NCBI RefSeq assembly: GCF_003045775.1
Contig: NZ_PXNS01000004.1
Span: 1-64,000, forward strand
Direction of reading: 5' to 3'
Length of the DNA stretch: 64,000 bases
Source: Halomonas litopenaei
Lineage (GTDB): Bacteria > Pseudomonadota > Gammaproteobacteria > Pseudomonadales > Halomonadaceae
The position numbers and the translations under genes are program-made. Shown here piece by piece: positions 26,326 to 36,152 of this stretch (the stretch's first letter is position 1; every line of letters starts with the position of its first letter). The notes under the pieces were generated by a model. It had not been told where the DNA came from. It saw only the letters and a program-made list of their open reading frames with translations, and did not search any database.

Positions 26326-26421
26326 TCAACCTCCCACCAGCGCCTGGGCGTAGCCGGTCGCCACGACTCCCAGGCCGAACACCAGCACCAGTGACATGAT
26401 CAGATCGGGCTTGCGTTTCAT
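26326..26421 (-). CDS. 31-residue putative single-pass membrane protein
   Basis: This very short frame encodes a basic start (MKRKPDLIM) followed by one hydrophobic helix (SLVLVFGLGVVATGYAQALV) and a GG end. Three features support it: AAGGGAG before the ATG, a near-consensus promoter upstream with a palindromic operator in its spacer, and a strong hairpin downstream. I do not recognise the protein and assign no function. It stands alone between fau and ilvA. It could be an inner-membrane small protein that modulates a larger partner, but that is a guess. Confidence 0.7.
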   Translation of the reverse strand: MKRKPDLIMSLVLVFGLGVVATGYAQALVGG

Positions 26422-26488
26422 TCCTGACTCCCTTCATACGGCCGCTTGCCGTATTGTCTTGATGTTGTGGTCAAAGCGACTGACTCAG

Positions 26489-26517
26489 ACTATAGGGTGA
26501 TCACCCATGTATGGCAA
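26489..26517 (-). promoter_or_regulatory. promoter of the 31-residue protein with operator in the spacer
   Basis: On the minus strand TTGCCA (26512-26517), 17 bp, TATAGT (26489-26494). The spacer contains the perfect palindrome GGGTGATCACCC (26495-26506), a probable operator. Confidence 0.65.
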
Positions 26518-26639
26518 TCATCACGCTTCCACGATGAAACCCGTCAGCCAGGCGTCATCATGCCCAGCAAGTAAGTCAGCGCTTGCGCGCGCAGGATACG
26601 CCGCTTTGCCTCGACTTCCAAGACGTCATCCCGCCATGG

Positions 26640-28154
26640 CTATGCCATAAACAGTTGGTAGGCGGGATTGTCACTTTCCTTCCAATAGCGATAGCCAATG
26701 GCGTCAAAATGTTCCTCGACGTGGGAACGATCCCCGTTGGGAATCTGCATGCCGACCAGCACCCGACCATAGGCAGCACCGTGGTTGCGGTAGTGAAACA
26801 GCGAGATATTCCAGTCCTGGGGGAGGTGGGTCAGGAAGTTCATCAGCGCGCCTGGGCGCTCGGGAAATTCGAAGCGATAGACTTCCTCGGTGAACTCGGT
26901 ACGGGGCCTGCCGCCGCCCAGATGACGGATATGCAGCTTGGCCAGTTCGTTGTCGGTCAGATCCTCGACCGGGTAGCCCGCCTCGATCAGCTTGCCGATC
27001 AGCGCCTGGCGATCCTCGCCGCCCGGCTTGACCTGTATGCCGACGAAGATGTGGGCCTGGTCGGCATCGGCGTAGCGATAGTTGAATTCGGTGACCATGC
27101 GCTTGCCGATGGTGCGGCAGAACTTCTTGAAACTGCCTGGACGCTCGGGAATGGTCACCGCCAGGATCGCCTCGCGCTGTTCGCCGAGTTCGGTGCGCTC
27201 GGCGATGTGCTGGAGCCGATCGAAGTTGGTGTTGGCGCCGGAGTTGATGCATATCAGGGTCTGGCCCTCGGCCCCGGTCTCCTGGATATACTTCTTGAGA
27301 CCGGCCAGCGACAGCGCGCCGGAGGTCTCGGACACCGCCCGGGTATCCTCGAAGATATCCTTCACCGCCGCACACATCTCATCGGTGTTGACGGTGATCA
27401 CCTGGTCCACCAGGTCACGCATCAGGGAAAGGGGAATCTCGCCGATCTGCGCCACCGCCACGCCCTCGGCGAACACCCCGACCTGGTCCAGGACGACCCT
27501 CTCACCAGCCTCCAGCGCGGCCTTCAGGCAGGCGCTGTCCTCGGCTTCCACCCCGATCACCTTGATCTCCGGGCGCAGGTACTTGATGTAGGCCGCCATG
27601 CCGGCGATCAGGCCACCACCGCCCACCGGAATAAACACCGCATCGATGGGGCCGCTGTGCTGACGCAGGATCTCCATGGCCACGGTTCCCTGTCCGGCGA
27701 CCACATCGATATCGTCAAACGGCGGGATATAGGTGTAGCCGTGGGCCTCGACCAGCTCCTGGGCGTGCTCTGCGGCGGCGGCGAAGGCGTCGCCCTTGAG
27801 GATGACCTTGGCGCCCCAGCCACGTACCGCAGCCACCTTGATCTCCGGGGTGATGCGCGGCATCACGATCACTGCCTTGACGCCCATCTGCTTGGCCGCC
27901 AGTGCCAGGCCCTGGGCATGGTTCCCGGCGGAGGCTGCGATCACACCCTTGGCTTTCTGCTCATCGGTCAGGTGGGCCATGCGATTGTAGGCACCGCGCA
28001 CCTTGAAGGAGTGCACCGGCTGAAGGTCTTCACGCTTGATCAGAATCTGATTGTTGAACCGTCGCGACAGCATGGGCGCAGGTGAGATCGGCGTTTCTCG
28101 GGCGGCTTCGTAGACCCGGGCCTGGAGAATCTTCTTGACGGTAGCTTCGAGCAT
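26640..28154 (-). CDS. ilvA: threonine ammonia-lyase, biosynthetic (threonine deaminase)
   Basis: A 504-residue PLP enzyme that converts threonine to 2-oxobutanoate, the first step to isoleucine. The catalytic domain (residues 1-320) has KREDLQPVHSFKVRGAYNRM with the PLP lysine, AASAGNHAQGLALAA, and the phosphate loop PVGGGGLIAG. The C-terminal 180 residues hold two ACT-like regulatory domains (AILAVTIPERPGSFKKF, then VYRFEFPERPGALMNFL), so isoleucine feedback is expected. I chose the ATG at 28152-28154 because it gives the normal N-terminus MLEATVKKILQARVYE; an upstream in-frame ATG would add 58 unrelated residues. It is divergent from rpiA. Confidence 0.97.
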   Translation of the reverse strand: MLEATVKKILQARVYEAARETPISPAPMLSRRFNNQILIKREDLQPVHSFKVRGAYNRMAHLTDEQKAKGVIAASAGNHAQGLALAAKQMGVKAVIVMPRITPEIKVAAVRGWGAKVILKGDAFAAAAEHAQELVEAHGYTYIPPFDDIDVVAGQGTVAMEILRQHSGPIDAVFIPVGGGGLIAGMAAYIKYLRPEIKVIGVEAEDSACLKAALEAGERVVLDQVGVFAEGVAVAQIGEIPLSLMRDLVDQVITVNTDEMCAAVKDIFEDTRAVSETSGALSLAGLKKYIQETGAEGQTLICINSGANTNFDRLQHIAERTELGEQREAILAVTIPERPGSFKKFCRTIGKRMVTEFNYRYADADQAHIFVGIQVKPGGEDRQALIGKLIEAGYPVEDLTDNELAKLHIRHLGGGRPRTEFTEEVYRFEFPERPGALMNFLTHLPQDWNISLFHYRNHGAAYGRVLVGMQIPNGDRSHVEEHFDAIGYRYWKESDNPAYQLFMA

Positions 28155-28356
28155 TCTGGTATCCAGCGTGAGGGAGGCGGGCAAAACCCCTATTGTTAGC
28201 ATCGCCTCACGCCCAACGTCCAGCGCCAGCCACCCCAGGCAGACATTGCTTGCCTCGCTGCCGAGCTGACGCAACCGCGATGAAGGCAGAAACGGGCGGA
28301 GCCCAGGCACCACAGTGACACGCCACACAGCGTTTCTTCCGTGTTTCGCGATGCCC

Positions 28357-28362
28357 TATAAT
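28357..28362 (+). promoter_or_regulatory. -10 element of the rpiA promoter
   Basis: A perfect TATAAT lies 45 bp before the rpiA start. TTTCTT (28333-28338) is a weak -35 candidate with an 18 bp spacer. Confidence 0.55.
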
Positions 28363-28406
28363 GGCCGCAGCTTTCCTCTTCTCACGCTCCCCATCGCAGG
28401 TATTCC

Positions 28407-29081
28407 ATGACCCAGGACGAACTCAAGGACGCCGTCGCTGCCGCCGCCATCGACGAGGTCCGCCCGATGCTCGGCCGTGACATCGTGATCGGTGTCGGTA
28501 CCGGCTCCACCGCCAACTGCTTCATCGACCGCCTGGCAGAGCTGCGCGGGGACTTCCGCGGAGCGGTGGCCAGCAGCGAGGCCAGCGCCCAACGATTGAA
28601 GGGGCACGGCATCGACGTCTACGAGCTCAATGAAGTCGGCACCATGCCGGTCTATGTCGACGGCGCCGACGAAGTGAACGCTCACCTACAGATGATCAAG
28701 GGTGGGGGTGCCGCGCTGACCCGCGAGAAGATCGTGGCGGCCTGCTGCAAGACCTTCATCTGCATCGCCGACGCCTCCAAGCGGGTCGAGCGCCTGGGCG
28801 ACTTCCCGCTGCCCATCGAGGTGATTCCCATGGCCCGTTCCTACGTCGCCCGGGAACTGGTCAAGCTTGGCGCCGATCCGGTCTACCGCGAGGGCGTGGT
28901 CACCGACAACGGCAATCAGATCATCGACTGCTACGGCCTCGACATCGATGACCCCGTCGCCCTGGAGACCCGCATCAACGCGATCGTCGGAGTGGTGACC
29001 AACGGCCTGTTCGCCGCTCGTCCGGCGGATATCCTGCTGATCGGCGGCGCCGACGGCATCAGCCGGCATCTACCCGCCTGA
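28407..29081 (+). CDS. rpiA: ribose-5-phosphate isomerase A
   Basis: A 224-residue RpiA, which interconverts ribose 5-phosphate and ribulose 5-phosphate. Conserved segments are [43 protein letters not shown] with the catalytic lysine, and [15 protein letters not shown] at the C-terminus. The length is normal. It is divergent from ilvA, an arrangement also found in pseudomonads. The waaA gene ends seven bases after it on the opposite strand. Confidence 0.97.
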   Translation: MTQDELKDAVAAAAIDEVRPMLGRDIVIGVGTGSTANCFIDRLAELRGDFRGAVASSEASAQRLKGHGIDVYELNEVGTMPVYVDGADEVNAHLQMIKGGGAALTREKIVAACCKTFICIADASKRVERLGDFPLPIEVIPMARSYVARELVKLGADPVYREGVVTDNGNQIIDCYGLDIDDPVALETRINAIVGVVTNGLFAARPADILLIGGADGISRHLPA

Positions 29082-29087
29082 GCCCGG

Positions 29088-30386
29088 TCACCTGCCTTGG
29101 CCGTGGCCAAGCAGCCGGTCCAGGCCAGCGAGGGTGGCCTCCAGCGCACCCCGGTGGGTGTCGATGACACCTTGCCCGGCCTCGCTCAGCCGCTTGCGCT
29201 GTTCTGCATCCTCGAGCAGCGCGGCGACACGCTCGACCAGCTCGTCGGCGTCGGCGATCTCGACCAGCGCGCCGGCGTCTCTCAGCAGCTGGGCCACGTC
29301 CTCGAAATTGTCGAGATGCGGGCCGGTCACCACCGGCACACCCATCAGCGCGGGTTCGAGCAGATTGTGGCCGCCGATGGGCACCAGACTGCCGCCGACG
29401 AAGGCCAGGTCCGCAGTGCCGTAGAGCGCCTGCAGCTCCCCCATGCTGTCGCCAAGATAGATCTCTGCCCTGGCGCTGGGGACGCGCCCCCGGGAGCGCC
29501 TGACGGTCTCGAAGCCGGCCTCCTGGCACAGCCTGGCGACCTCCTCGAAGCGCTGCGGATGGCGCGGCACCAGCACCAGCAGGATATCGGGAAAGCGCGC
29601 CTGTAGGCGTCGCTGGACCCCGAGCAGCAGCTCATCCTCACCGGGATGGGTGGACCCGGCGACCCAGATCGGGCGATGCCCGATGGCTGCGTGCAAGCGC
29701 TCACTCACCTTCAGGGATGCATCATCAAGGGCCATGTCGAACTTCATCGATCCGACGACCTGGATGTGGTCGGACGCCATGCCCAGTTCGACGAAACGCT
29801 CGGCATCCTCACCGGACTTGGCCGCCAGCCAGTCGACACAGGCCAGCGACTCGGCCATCAGCGGGCGCAGGCGCCGATAGCCACGAAAGGCACGGGGCGA
29901 CAGGCGGCCATTGACCACCGCCACCGGGATACCCCGCCTGGCGCAGGCTCTCAGCAGGTTCGGCCACAGCTCGGTCTCGAAGAAGATCGCCTGGCGAGGG
30001 GCCAGACGCTGGACAAAGCGACGCGCGGCGCCGGGAAAGTCGAGCGCCACGAAGACATGGCTCAGGGGAGCGGCCGCCTCCGCCTCGGGAACGTCGTCCA
30101 CCAGCGAGAGCACTCGTTCGGCACCGGTGGCGGTCATGGTGCTGACCACCAGTCGGTGATCAGGGTGGCGTAGGCGCAGGGCGCGTATCAGCGGTCGTGC
30201 CGCCACCACCTCGCCCACCGAGGCGCAGTGCAGCCATAGCCGCGGGCGCTCGTCGGCGAAGGGCCGCAGACAGCCCATCCGCTCGCCACGAGCGCGATCC
30301 GGCAGCTGTTCGCGCCAGACCCGTCGCCAGATCAGCGGCGACAGCAGTCCGATGGCACCTGAATAGGCGAGCCGTGGCCAGCTCAC
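29088..30386 (-). CDS. waaA: 3-deoxy-D-manno-octulosonic acid (Kdo) transferase
   Basis: A 432-residue GT30 transferase that adds Kdo to lipid A precursor at the inner membrane. An N-terminal hydrophobic anchor (LAYSGAIGLLSPLIWRRVW) is followed by WLHCASVGEVVAARPLI, FFETELWPNLLRACARRGIP, NGRLSPRAFRGYRRL and the C-terminal GGSLVPIGGHNLLEPALMGVPV, all diagnostic of WaaA. It is the last gene of a leftward run GT9-hldE-waaA, 2 bp behind hldE. Because a Kdo kinase is encoded nearby, a one-Kdo inner core is likely (inference). Confidence 0.96.
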   Translation of the reverse strand: MSWPRLAYSGAIGLLSPLIWRRVWREQLPDRARGERMGCLRPFADERPRLWLHCASVGEVVAARPLIRALRLRHPDHRLVVSTMTATGAERVLSLVDDVPEAEAAAPLSHVFVALDFPGAARRFVQRLAPRQAIFFETELWPNLLRACARRGIPVAVVNGRLSPRAFRGYRRLRPLMAESLACVDWLAAKSGEDAERFVELGMASDHIQVVGSMKFDMALDDASLKVSERLHAAIGHRPIWVAGSTHPGEDELLLGVQRRLQARFPDILLVLVPRHPQRFEEVARLCQEAGFETVRRSRGRVPSARAEIYLGDSMGELQALYGTADLAFVGGSLVPIGGHNLLEPALMGVPVVTGPHLDNFEDVAQLLRDAGALVEIADADELVERVAALLEDAEQRKRLSEAGQGVIDTHRGALEATLAGLDRLLGHGQGR

Positions 30387-30388
30387 CC

Positions 30389-31819
30389 TCAGCTCTCGCG
30401 ATCGAGGATGGTCGAGATCATGGCGGTGGTCGAGACACCATCCTCAAAGCCGAGCACCTTGACCTCGCCCCCTGCGTCACGCACCGCTTCGCCGCCGGCG
30501 ATATCCTCGGGCCGGTAGTCCCCGCCCTTGACCAGCACGTCTGGCAGCACCGATTCGATCAAGCGAGCCGGCGTATCCTCGGCGAAGGGCACTACCCAGT
30601 CCACCGCGCCGAGCCCGGCCAGCACCTGCATGCGGCGATTGAGCGGATTGATCGGCCGCTTGGGGCCCTTGAGCCGACGGATCGAGGCGTCGTCGTTGAC
30701 CGCCACGATCAGCCGGTCACCGAGCTGGCGGGCGTGTTCCAGGTAGGCCACGTGGCCGGCATGAAGAATGTCGAAGCAGCCGTTGGTCATCACCACCCGC
30801 TCGCCACGGGCCTGGGCGGCGCGCACCGCCAGCACCAACGGTGATTCCTCGATGACGCCGAATTCGGCCAGCTTGTCGCCGTGCAGCGCGGTGTAGAGCT
30901 CGGCGATGGACAGCGTCGCGGTGCCAGGCTTGGCCACCACCAGACCCGCCGCCAGATTGGACAGGGTCATGGCCTCGGCGAAGCCGTGGCCGGCGGCCAG
31001 GGCTAAACCCAGCACCGCGATCACGGTATCGCCGGCGCCGGTGACGTCGTAGACCTCACGGGCCCGAGTCGGCAGGTGCAAGGGGTCATGGCCTTCGCGA
31101 ATCAGCGTCATGCCCTTCTCGCTGCGGGTGATCAACAGCGCCTCGAGCTCGAGCTCCTCGCGCAGCGCCTCGCCCTTGGTGGCCAGGATGTCGTCGCTGG
31201 GGCAGGGCCCGACCACCGCCTCGAATTCGGCCAGGTTGGGGGTGATCACGCTGGCGCCACGATAGCGCCGGAAATCGCTGCCCTTGGGGTCCACCAGCAC
31301 CCGCTTGCCGGCCCGGCGCATTTCCGGGATTACCATCTCGACGTTGGCCAGGGTGCCCTTGCCGTAGTCGGACAGGATGATCAGGTCGAAGTTGTCGGTG
31401 GCCTCGATCAGCCTGGGCGCCAGCTCCGAGGTGTCGATCTTGTCGAGTCCATCCTCGAAGTCCAGCCGGATCAACTGCTGGTTACGGCTCATCACCCTGA
31501 GCTTGGTAATCGTGGGCATGCCGGGAGTACGGTGAAAGTGAGTGCTCACACCCACCTCCTCCAGGCGCGCGGTCAGACGGTCGGCATTGTCGTCGTCACC
31601 GACCAGTCCGGCCAACGCCGCGTGGGCCCCCAGGGAGGCGATGTTCAACGCCACGTTGGCGGCGCCGCCCGGACGATCCTCGCACTCTTCCACGCGCACC
31701 ACCGGCACCGGGGCCTCCGGCGATATCCGGGAGGTGCCGCCGTGCCAGTAGCGGTCCAGCATGACGTCGCCCACCACCAGCACGCGGGAGCGCTCAAGCG
31801 CGGTCAGATCAAGCTTCAT
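30389..31819 (-). CDS. hldE: bifunctional heptose 7-phosphate kinase / heptose 1-phosphate adenylyltransferase
   Basis: A 476-residue two-domain enzyme of ADP-heptose synthesis. The N-terminal ribokinase-type domain (about 1-320) shows [40 protein letters not shown] and the catalytic [13 protein letters not shown]. The C-terminal nucleotidyltransferase domain (about 340-476) has [19 protein letters not shown] and [14 protein letters not shown]. Its two steps flank that of GmhB, encoded at 47.3 kb, and HldD at 39.8 kb completes the pathway. It overlaps the end of the upstream GT9 gene by 11 bases. Confidence 0.97.
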   Translation of the reverse strand: MKLDLTALERSRVLVVGDVMLDRYWHGGTSRISPEAPVPVVRVEECEDRPGGAANVALNIASLGAHAALAGLVGDDDNADRLTARLEEVGVSTHFHRTPGMPTITKLRVMSRNQQLIRLDFEDGLDKIDTSELAPRLIEATDNFDLIILSDYGKGTLANVEMVIPEMRRAGKRVLVDPKGSDFRRYRGASVITPNLAEFEAVVGPCPSDDILATKGEALREELELEALLITRSEKGMTLIREGHDPLHLPTRAREVYDVTGAGDTVIAVLGLALAAGHGFAEAMTLSNLAAGLVVAKPGTATLSIAELYTALHGDKLAEFGVIEESPLVLAVRAAQARGERVVMTNGCFDILHAGHVAYLEHARQLGDRLIVAVNDDASIRRLKGPKRPINPLNRRMQVLAGLGAVDWVVPFAEDTPARLIESVLPDVLVKGGDYRPEDIAGGEAVRDAGGEVKVLGFEDGVSTTAMISTILDRES

Positions 31820-32918
31820 CGGGTGACTCCCTATCGAGGTCGGAGCGGTGTTGCGAGGCGGTGTCGGCGAGCAGGGTATCGAGTCGCTCGATCACGTCGT
31901 CGGCGCGAATCAGCGACATCGCATCGGGATGGCGGACCCGCTGGCCCCAGGTGATGGTGTCGGGATCCGCCTGGAGGAACTCCCGGACGGCGTCAGGGTA
32001 GCGATTGACCACGTAGTCGCGCCACAGGTAGGGCGCGGCGCGATCGGGGTTGGTGGTGGCAAACAGGCCCACCACCGGGGTAGCCAGGGCGTTGGCCATG
32101 TGCACCGGGCCGGAATCCGGGGCGATCACCACCCGGGCGCGATCGATCAGCGCCAGCAGACCCTTGAGCGAGGTGGCGCCGATGGCGTCGATCACCGCCT
32201 CGGGGTGACACAGCGACTGAATGCGCGAGCCCATCTCACGCTCCTGGGTACTGCCGCCCCCGGTCATCACCGTCTTCAGACCAAACTGGGTCCAGGCGTG
32301 CTCCACCACGGCGGCGTAGCCTTCCGCCGACCAGTTGCGAAAGTTGCGCAGGCGCGGATTGGCACATGGACTGATCAACAGGTAGGCGCTGTCGCCGGTG
32401 AGCTCCCTGGCCTCGGCGTAGGCGCTGTCCGGCACCGGCAGTCGCCACTCCAGCGAGGTATCCTCGACTCCCAGCAGGCGCGCGAAGTCCATGAACGACT
32501 CCAGCACATGGGCGCGCTCACGCGGGGCCAGCTGACGGTGCGTGAACCAGTACTGACGGTCCTTGGCCCGTGCCGGGTCGAAGCCCACCCGCACCTTGGC
32601 CTTGAGTCCCAGCGACAGCACGCTGGCTCTGAGTGCCTGCTGCATGTGCAGCAGCACGTCGAAGCGGGTATCGGCCAGCTCGCGCCACAGCGCCCGCATG
32701 CCCTTGAGGCCGGTGGACTTGTCGTAGACGACGAACTCGACCCCTGACAGGCCGGTCAGTAGACTGTATTCGCCCTTGCCGACGATCCAGGTGATCCGCG
32801 CCTCGGGCCATTGGCGCTGCAGGGCTCGAACCGTGGGCACCAGATTGCACACGTCTCCCAGGGCAGAGAGACGCAGCACGCCGATGTGGGCAGGTCGAGC
32901 GGGCAGAGGATGCTTCAT
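31809..32918 (-). CDS. GT9-family (heptosyltransferase-like) LPS core glycosyltransferase
   Basis: A 369-residue glycosyltransferase family 9 protein. The N-terminal nucleotide-fold motif is [41 protein letters not shown] and the donor-site segment [22 protein letters not shown] are typical of ADP-heptose transferases. It precedes hldE and waaA in one leftward unit and most likely adds a heptose to the inner core; WaaC-like activity is possible. Its ATG lies in the same CATG as the start of the divergent kdkA, so the two genes share no spacer. Confidence 0.88.
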   Translation of the reverse strand: MKHPLPARPAHIGVLRLSALGDVCNLVPTVRALQRQWPEARITWIVGKGEYSLLTGLSGVEFVVYDKSTGLKGMRALWRELADTRFDVLLHMQQALRASVLSLGLKAKVRVGFDPARAKDRQYWFTHRQLAPRERAHVLESFMDFARLLGVEDTSLEWRLPVPDSAYAEARELTGDSAYLLISPCANPRLRNFRNWSAEGYAAVVEHAWTQFGLKTVMTGGGSTQEREMGSRIQSLCHPEAVIDAIGATSLKGLLALIDRARVVIAPDSGPVHMANALATPVVGLFATTNPDRAAPYLWRDYVVNRYPDAVREFLQADPDTITWGQRVRHPDAMSLIRADDVIERLDTLLADTASQHRSDLDRESPDEA

Positions 32919-33663
32919 GCGGTTGGCAACGTATCAGTCAGGAAAGGTGGGCATTTTATACGATGCCACCAGTTTATGTGACGCTGTACCACGGCCACAA
33001 ATCGGACCCGCTCTGCTGGCGCCAGAATACTGGCGCGAGGCAGGCCTGGTGACCGGACAGGCGCCGGGTCGCGGCCAGAGTCTGTTTCTCGAGGTGGGCG
33101 ATCGTCAGTGGGTGCTGAGGCCCTACCGCCGCGGCGGTCTCGTCGCCCGGCTATCGACCTCCCGTTACCTGTGGACCGGGCTCGAACGCAGTCGCGCCTT
33201 TCGCGAAGTGCGTCTGACGGCACGGCTTTACCAGGCCGGCCTGCCGGTGCCGCGGCCGGTGCTGGGAGGCGTCGTTCGCCATGGCCCAAGCTACGAGGCC
33301 GCGCTGATCACCGAGCGCCTGCCGGCCACCCGAGCGTTGGCAGAGCATCTCGGCAGCGGTGATCTGGCCCCGGGCCTGCTCCATGAAGTGGGCCAGGTCA
33401 TCCGACGCTTCCACGACCATGGCCTCGACCATGTCGACCTCAACGCCCGCAACCTGCTGGTCGACGACAGCGACCGGGTCTGGCTGATCGACCTGGACCG
33501 CTGTCGTCTGCGCGCCCCTGGCAAATGGCGCGAGGGCAATCTGGCGCGACTGGGACGTTCGCTGGTCCGCTTCTGCGTCGACGAGACGTCGGCCCAGCAG
33601 GCGCTCGAAGAGATCCGCCGCGGCTATAGCGACGCCCAGCCTGTAATCGATAGGGGCCTGTAA
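32917..33663 (+). CDS. kdkA: Kdo kinase (3-deoxy-D-manno-octulosonic acid kinase)
   Basis: A 248-residue small kinase of the KdkA/WaaP lipopolysaccharide kinase group. It shows APGRGQSLFLEVGDRQWVLR, YRRGGLVARLSTSRYLW, RSFREV-like RAFREVRLTARLYQAGLPVPRP, the catalytic loop HDHGLDHVDLNARNLLV and the metal-binding LIDLDRC. KdkA phosphorylates Kdo at position 4. The ATG at 32917 follows GAGGA; a GTG ten codons later is possible. In-frame codons further upstream lie opposite the GT9 gene and are rejected. Its start overlaps the divergent GT9 start within one CATG. Confidence 0.92.
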   Translation: MRLATYQSGKVGILYDATSLCDAVPRPQIGPALLAPEYWREAGLVTGQAPGRGQSLFLEVGDRQWVLRPYRRGGLVARLSTSRYLWTGLERSRAFREVRLTARLYQAGLPVPRPVLGGVVRHGPSYEAALITERLPATRALAEHLGSGDLAPGLLHEVGQVIRRFHDHGLDHVDLNARNLLVDDSDRVWLIDLDRCRLRAPGKWREGNLARLGRSLVRFCVDETSAQQALEEIRRGYSDAQPVIDRGL

Positions 33664-33768
33664 TCGATAGCGGCCTGTGATCGATTCTCGGCCCCAGAAC
33701 ACCTCTACAGCAACTTCTACAGCGATAGCGACCGCTTACTTACCTCTCTGAACAAGCGGTGTCGCTCG

Positions 33769-34914
33769 TCAGACGGCCGGCCGGCCAGCGAGCACGTCGT
33801 CATAGACCTGAGTCAGCCCCTCAACATGCTGCGACAGCAGGAAGTGCTGCTTGACCCGACGTCGCGCCTCTTCGCCCAGACGTCGCCTCAGCTCGCCATC
33901 TTGCGCCAATTCCAGCATGGCGGCGGCCCACTCGGAGGCGGATTCGGGGTCTGCCAGGCGGCCACTGTGAGCGTCGATCAACTCGGGGATGGCGCCACTA
34001 CGCGAACCAATCACCGCCTTGCCGGCGGCCATGGCCTCGATCACGGTCAGGCCGAAGGCCTCGTTGCGCGACGGCACACAGACCACGTCGAGCACCTCGA
34101 ACAACCGCGCCAGGTCACGCCGAAAGCCGGTAAAGGTGATGCGCTGCGACAGTCCCTGCTCGGCGACCAGCGCCTCGAGCTCGGCCACGTACTCCTCACG
34201 ACTGCCCTCCTCGGCGCTGAGTCCACCGATGATGACCCCATGGACATCGAGCGCCGGATGCTCGGCGATCAGTCTCGCCAGGGCCTCGACGAACACCCGC
34301 TGCCCCTTGCCAGGCGTCAGTCGCCCCGCCACCCCGATGGTGGTGGCCGACGCCGGCAGCCCGAGGCTTGTGCGCAGGGCGCGCCGCTCGCCGGCGTCCA
34401 GACGCGGCGCCAGCGGCGCCGGGTCGATCCCCAGATACAGACGCTGGATACGCTCGGCCGGCAGGGCGAAGGCCTTGACGTTACGTCGCCGGGTCGCCTC
34501 GCTGATGGACAACAGCCGCGACACCCGTCCGTAGGCCCAGCGGTGATACAGGTCCTTCTTCGGCCGGGTGACCCCCATATGGTCGGTGAACACCACCTTT
34601 AGCCGCGGCCGCAAGGTCGCCAGCAGGGCTGCCAGGCGCAGGTCGCTGGACTTGTGGCAGTGCAACAGGCGGATGTCGTGACGGGCCAGGTACTCAAGCC
34701 ACCGGCGCACACCGAAAAGCGCCGAGCCTCTGGAGCGGGCAGTCAGCGTCGGCACCCCGGCATCATCGAGGCTCCTGGCCACCCGCGAGTCGCCCAGTGC
34801 CAGGGCATGCACCTGCCACCCCTGAGCGGCAAGCTCCGGTATAATCCTCGAAGGATACATTTCCAGTCCGCCCCAGCCGTCCGACAGGCAGATGTGCATG
34901 ACCTTGTGACTCAA
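33769..34914 (-). CDS. GT4-family glycosyltransferase (LPS core)
   Basis: A glycosyltransferase family 4 (GT-B fold) protein of about 381 residues. Visible are MHICLSDGWGGLEMYPSRI at the N-terminus, TDHMGVTRPKKDLYHRW, GVAGRLTPGKGQRVFVEAL at the domain junction, and the donor-site SRNEAFGLTVIEAMAAGKAVIGS with the paired glutamates. I favour the TTG at 34912-34914 because AAGGAG lies six bases before it; the ATG at 34897-34899 is the alternative. The longer in-frame ATG at 34962 is less likely since it reaches into the divergent GT9 gene. The sugar donor is unknown. Confidence 0.87.
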   Translation of the reverse strand: MSHKVMHICLSDGWGGLEMYPSRIIPELAAQGWQVHALALGDSRVARSLDDAGVPTLTARSRGSALFGVRRWLEYLARHDIRLLHCHKSSDLRLAALLATLRPRLKVVFTDHMGVTRPKKDLYHRWAYGRVSRLLSISEATRRRNVKAFALPAERIQRLYLGIDPAPLAPRLDAGERRALRTSLGLPASATTIGVAGRLTPGKGQRVFVEALARLIAEHPALDVHGVIIGGLSAEEGSREEYVAELEALVAEQGLSQRITFTGFRRDLARLFEVLDVVCVPSRNEAFGLTVIEAMAAGKAVIGSRSGAIPELIDAHSGRLADPESASEWAAAMLELAQDGELRRRLGEEARRRVKQHFLLSQHVEGLTQVYDDVLAGRPAV

Positions 34915-34952
34915 GGTGGTCTCCTTTCCGATAGCGGGGCTCGGGAGCCCAA

Positions 34953-36065
34953 ATGACAGCAACGACGGCCTCGGCCGACGCTCGTGCCCCTCGACTGCTG
35001 GTGGTACGCAACGACAAGCTTGGCGATTTCATGCTCGCCTGGCCAGCACTCGCCGCCCTCAAGAAGGCCAAGCCCGCCCCTCATGTCAGCGTGCTGGTAC
35101 CCGCCTATACGGCGCCGATGGCAAGGCTCTGTCCGTGGATCGACGACGTCTTCATCGACCCGGGTGAACAGGCGCCGAAGGATGCCCAGCGTGCCCTGCT
35201 GGCGACACTGCGCCAGGGCGGTTTCACGGCGATGCTGACGCTCTACTCCACCACCCGCATCGGCTGGCTTGGTCTTCGCTCGGGGATTCCCCTGCGCATG
35301 GCGCCAGCCACCAAGTGGGCCCAGCTATTCTACAACCGTCGCGTCACCCAGCGCAGATCCCGTTCGGCCAAGCCTGAATACATCTACAACCTGGAACTGG
35401 CCGAGGCCATGATTCAGGCGCTGGGACTCTCGTCAGGACAGCCGTCGCAACAGCACCCCGTGCCCCCCTACTGGCCCCTGGCTCCGCAACAACGTGACGC
35501 TCAGCGTAGCGCGCTGGGCCAGGCGCTGGGGCTCGACGACACGCGCCCATGGGTGTTCCTGCACCCGGGCAGCGGCGGCTCGGCGGTCAACCTGACTCCC
35601 GAGGCCTACGCCGGGCTTGCACAGGGTATCGATCGGCGCCTGGCCGAGTCGGGTGAGCGTCCGCCCCACTGGATACTTACCGCCGGCCCCGGCGAAGAAG
35701 CCGTGGCCGAGGCCCTGGTCAAGACGCTGGACGAGGCAGGCCTCAGTGCTTACCGACAGCCGGCCTGCGCAGGACTTGCCGACTTCGCTCGCAGTCTGGC
35801 GGCGGCCGACGCCTTTATCGCGGGTTCCACCGGCCCGCTGCACGTGGCAGGCTGTCTCAACCTGATCACCGTCGGCTTCTACCCGTCCCATCGCTCGGCC
35901 ACCCCGCTGCGCTGGCAGACCTGCAACGACGCCGATCGGCGACTGGCGTTTCATCCACCGACGGATGCCGCTCACCAGGACATGTCGGCCATCGACCTGG
36001 AGGCCGCCGCCGCCGCCACTGCAGCGCGCCTCAGGAAGGTCAACCACCATCGGTCGACGGCATAG
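34953..36065 (+). CDS. GT9-family glycosyltransferase (LPS core heptosyltransferase-like)
   Basis: A 370-residue family 9 glycosyltransferase, the second non-WaaF member in the cluster. It shows LLVVRNDKLGDFMLAWPALAAL, a central WVFLHPGSGGSAVNLTPEAYAGL, and FIAGSTGPLHVAGCLNLITVGFY, where donor ADP-heptose binds in characterised relatives. The Asp in the N-terminal NDKLGD loop is the presumed catalytic base. It is divergent from the GT4 gene and is followed by the GT2 and OpgB-like genes on the same strand. The exact linkage it makes is unknown. Confidence 0.87.
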   Translation: MTATTASADARAPRLLVVRNDKLGDFMLAWPALAALKKAKPAPHVSVLVPAYTAPMARLCPWIDDVFIDPGEQAPKDAQRALLATLRQGGFTAMLTLYSTTRIGWLGLRSGIPLRMAPATKWAQLFYNRRVTQRRSRSAKPEYIYNLELAEAMIQALGLSSGQPSQQHPVPPYWPLAPQQRDAQRSALGQALGLDDTRPWVFLHPGSGGSAVNLTPEAYAGLAQGIDRRLAESGERPPHWILTAGPGEEAVAEALVKTLDEAGLSAYRQPACAGLADFARSLAAADAFIAGSTGPLHVAGCLNLITVGFYPSHRSATPLRWQTCNDADRRLAFHPPTDAAHQDMSAIDLEAAAAATAARLRKVNHHRSTA

Positions 36066-36152
36066 CAACAGCGTATCGGCGCATCCCACTCGCCACAGCG
36101 TATCGGTTGTTGGCACCAGCACCCCATCAAGCCCTTCGTACAGGCAGGCCCC

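Noticed and set aside
26583..28085. Open frame of 500 codons antisense to ilvA
   Set aside because: Overlaps an unmistakable threonine deaminase; the translation has no protein-like features.
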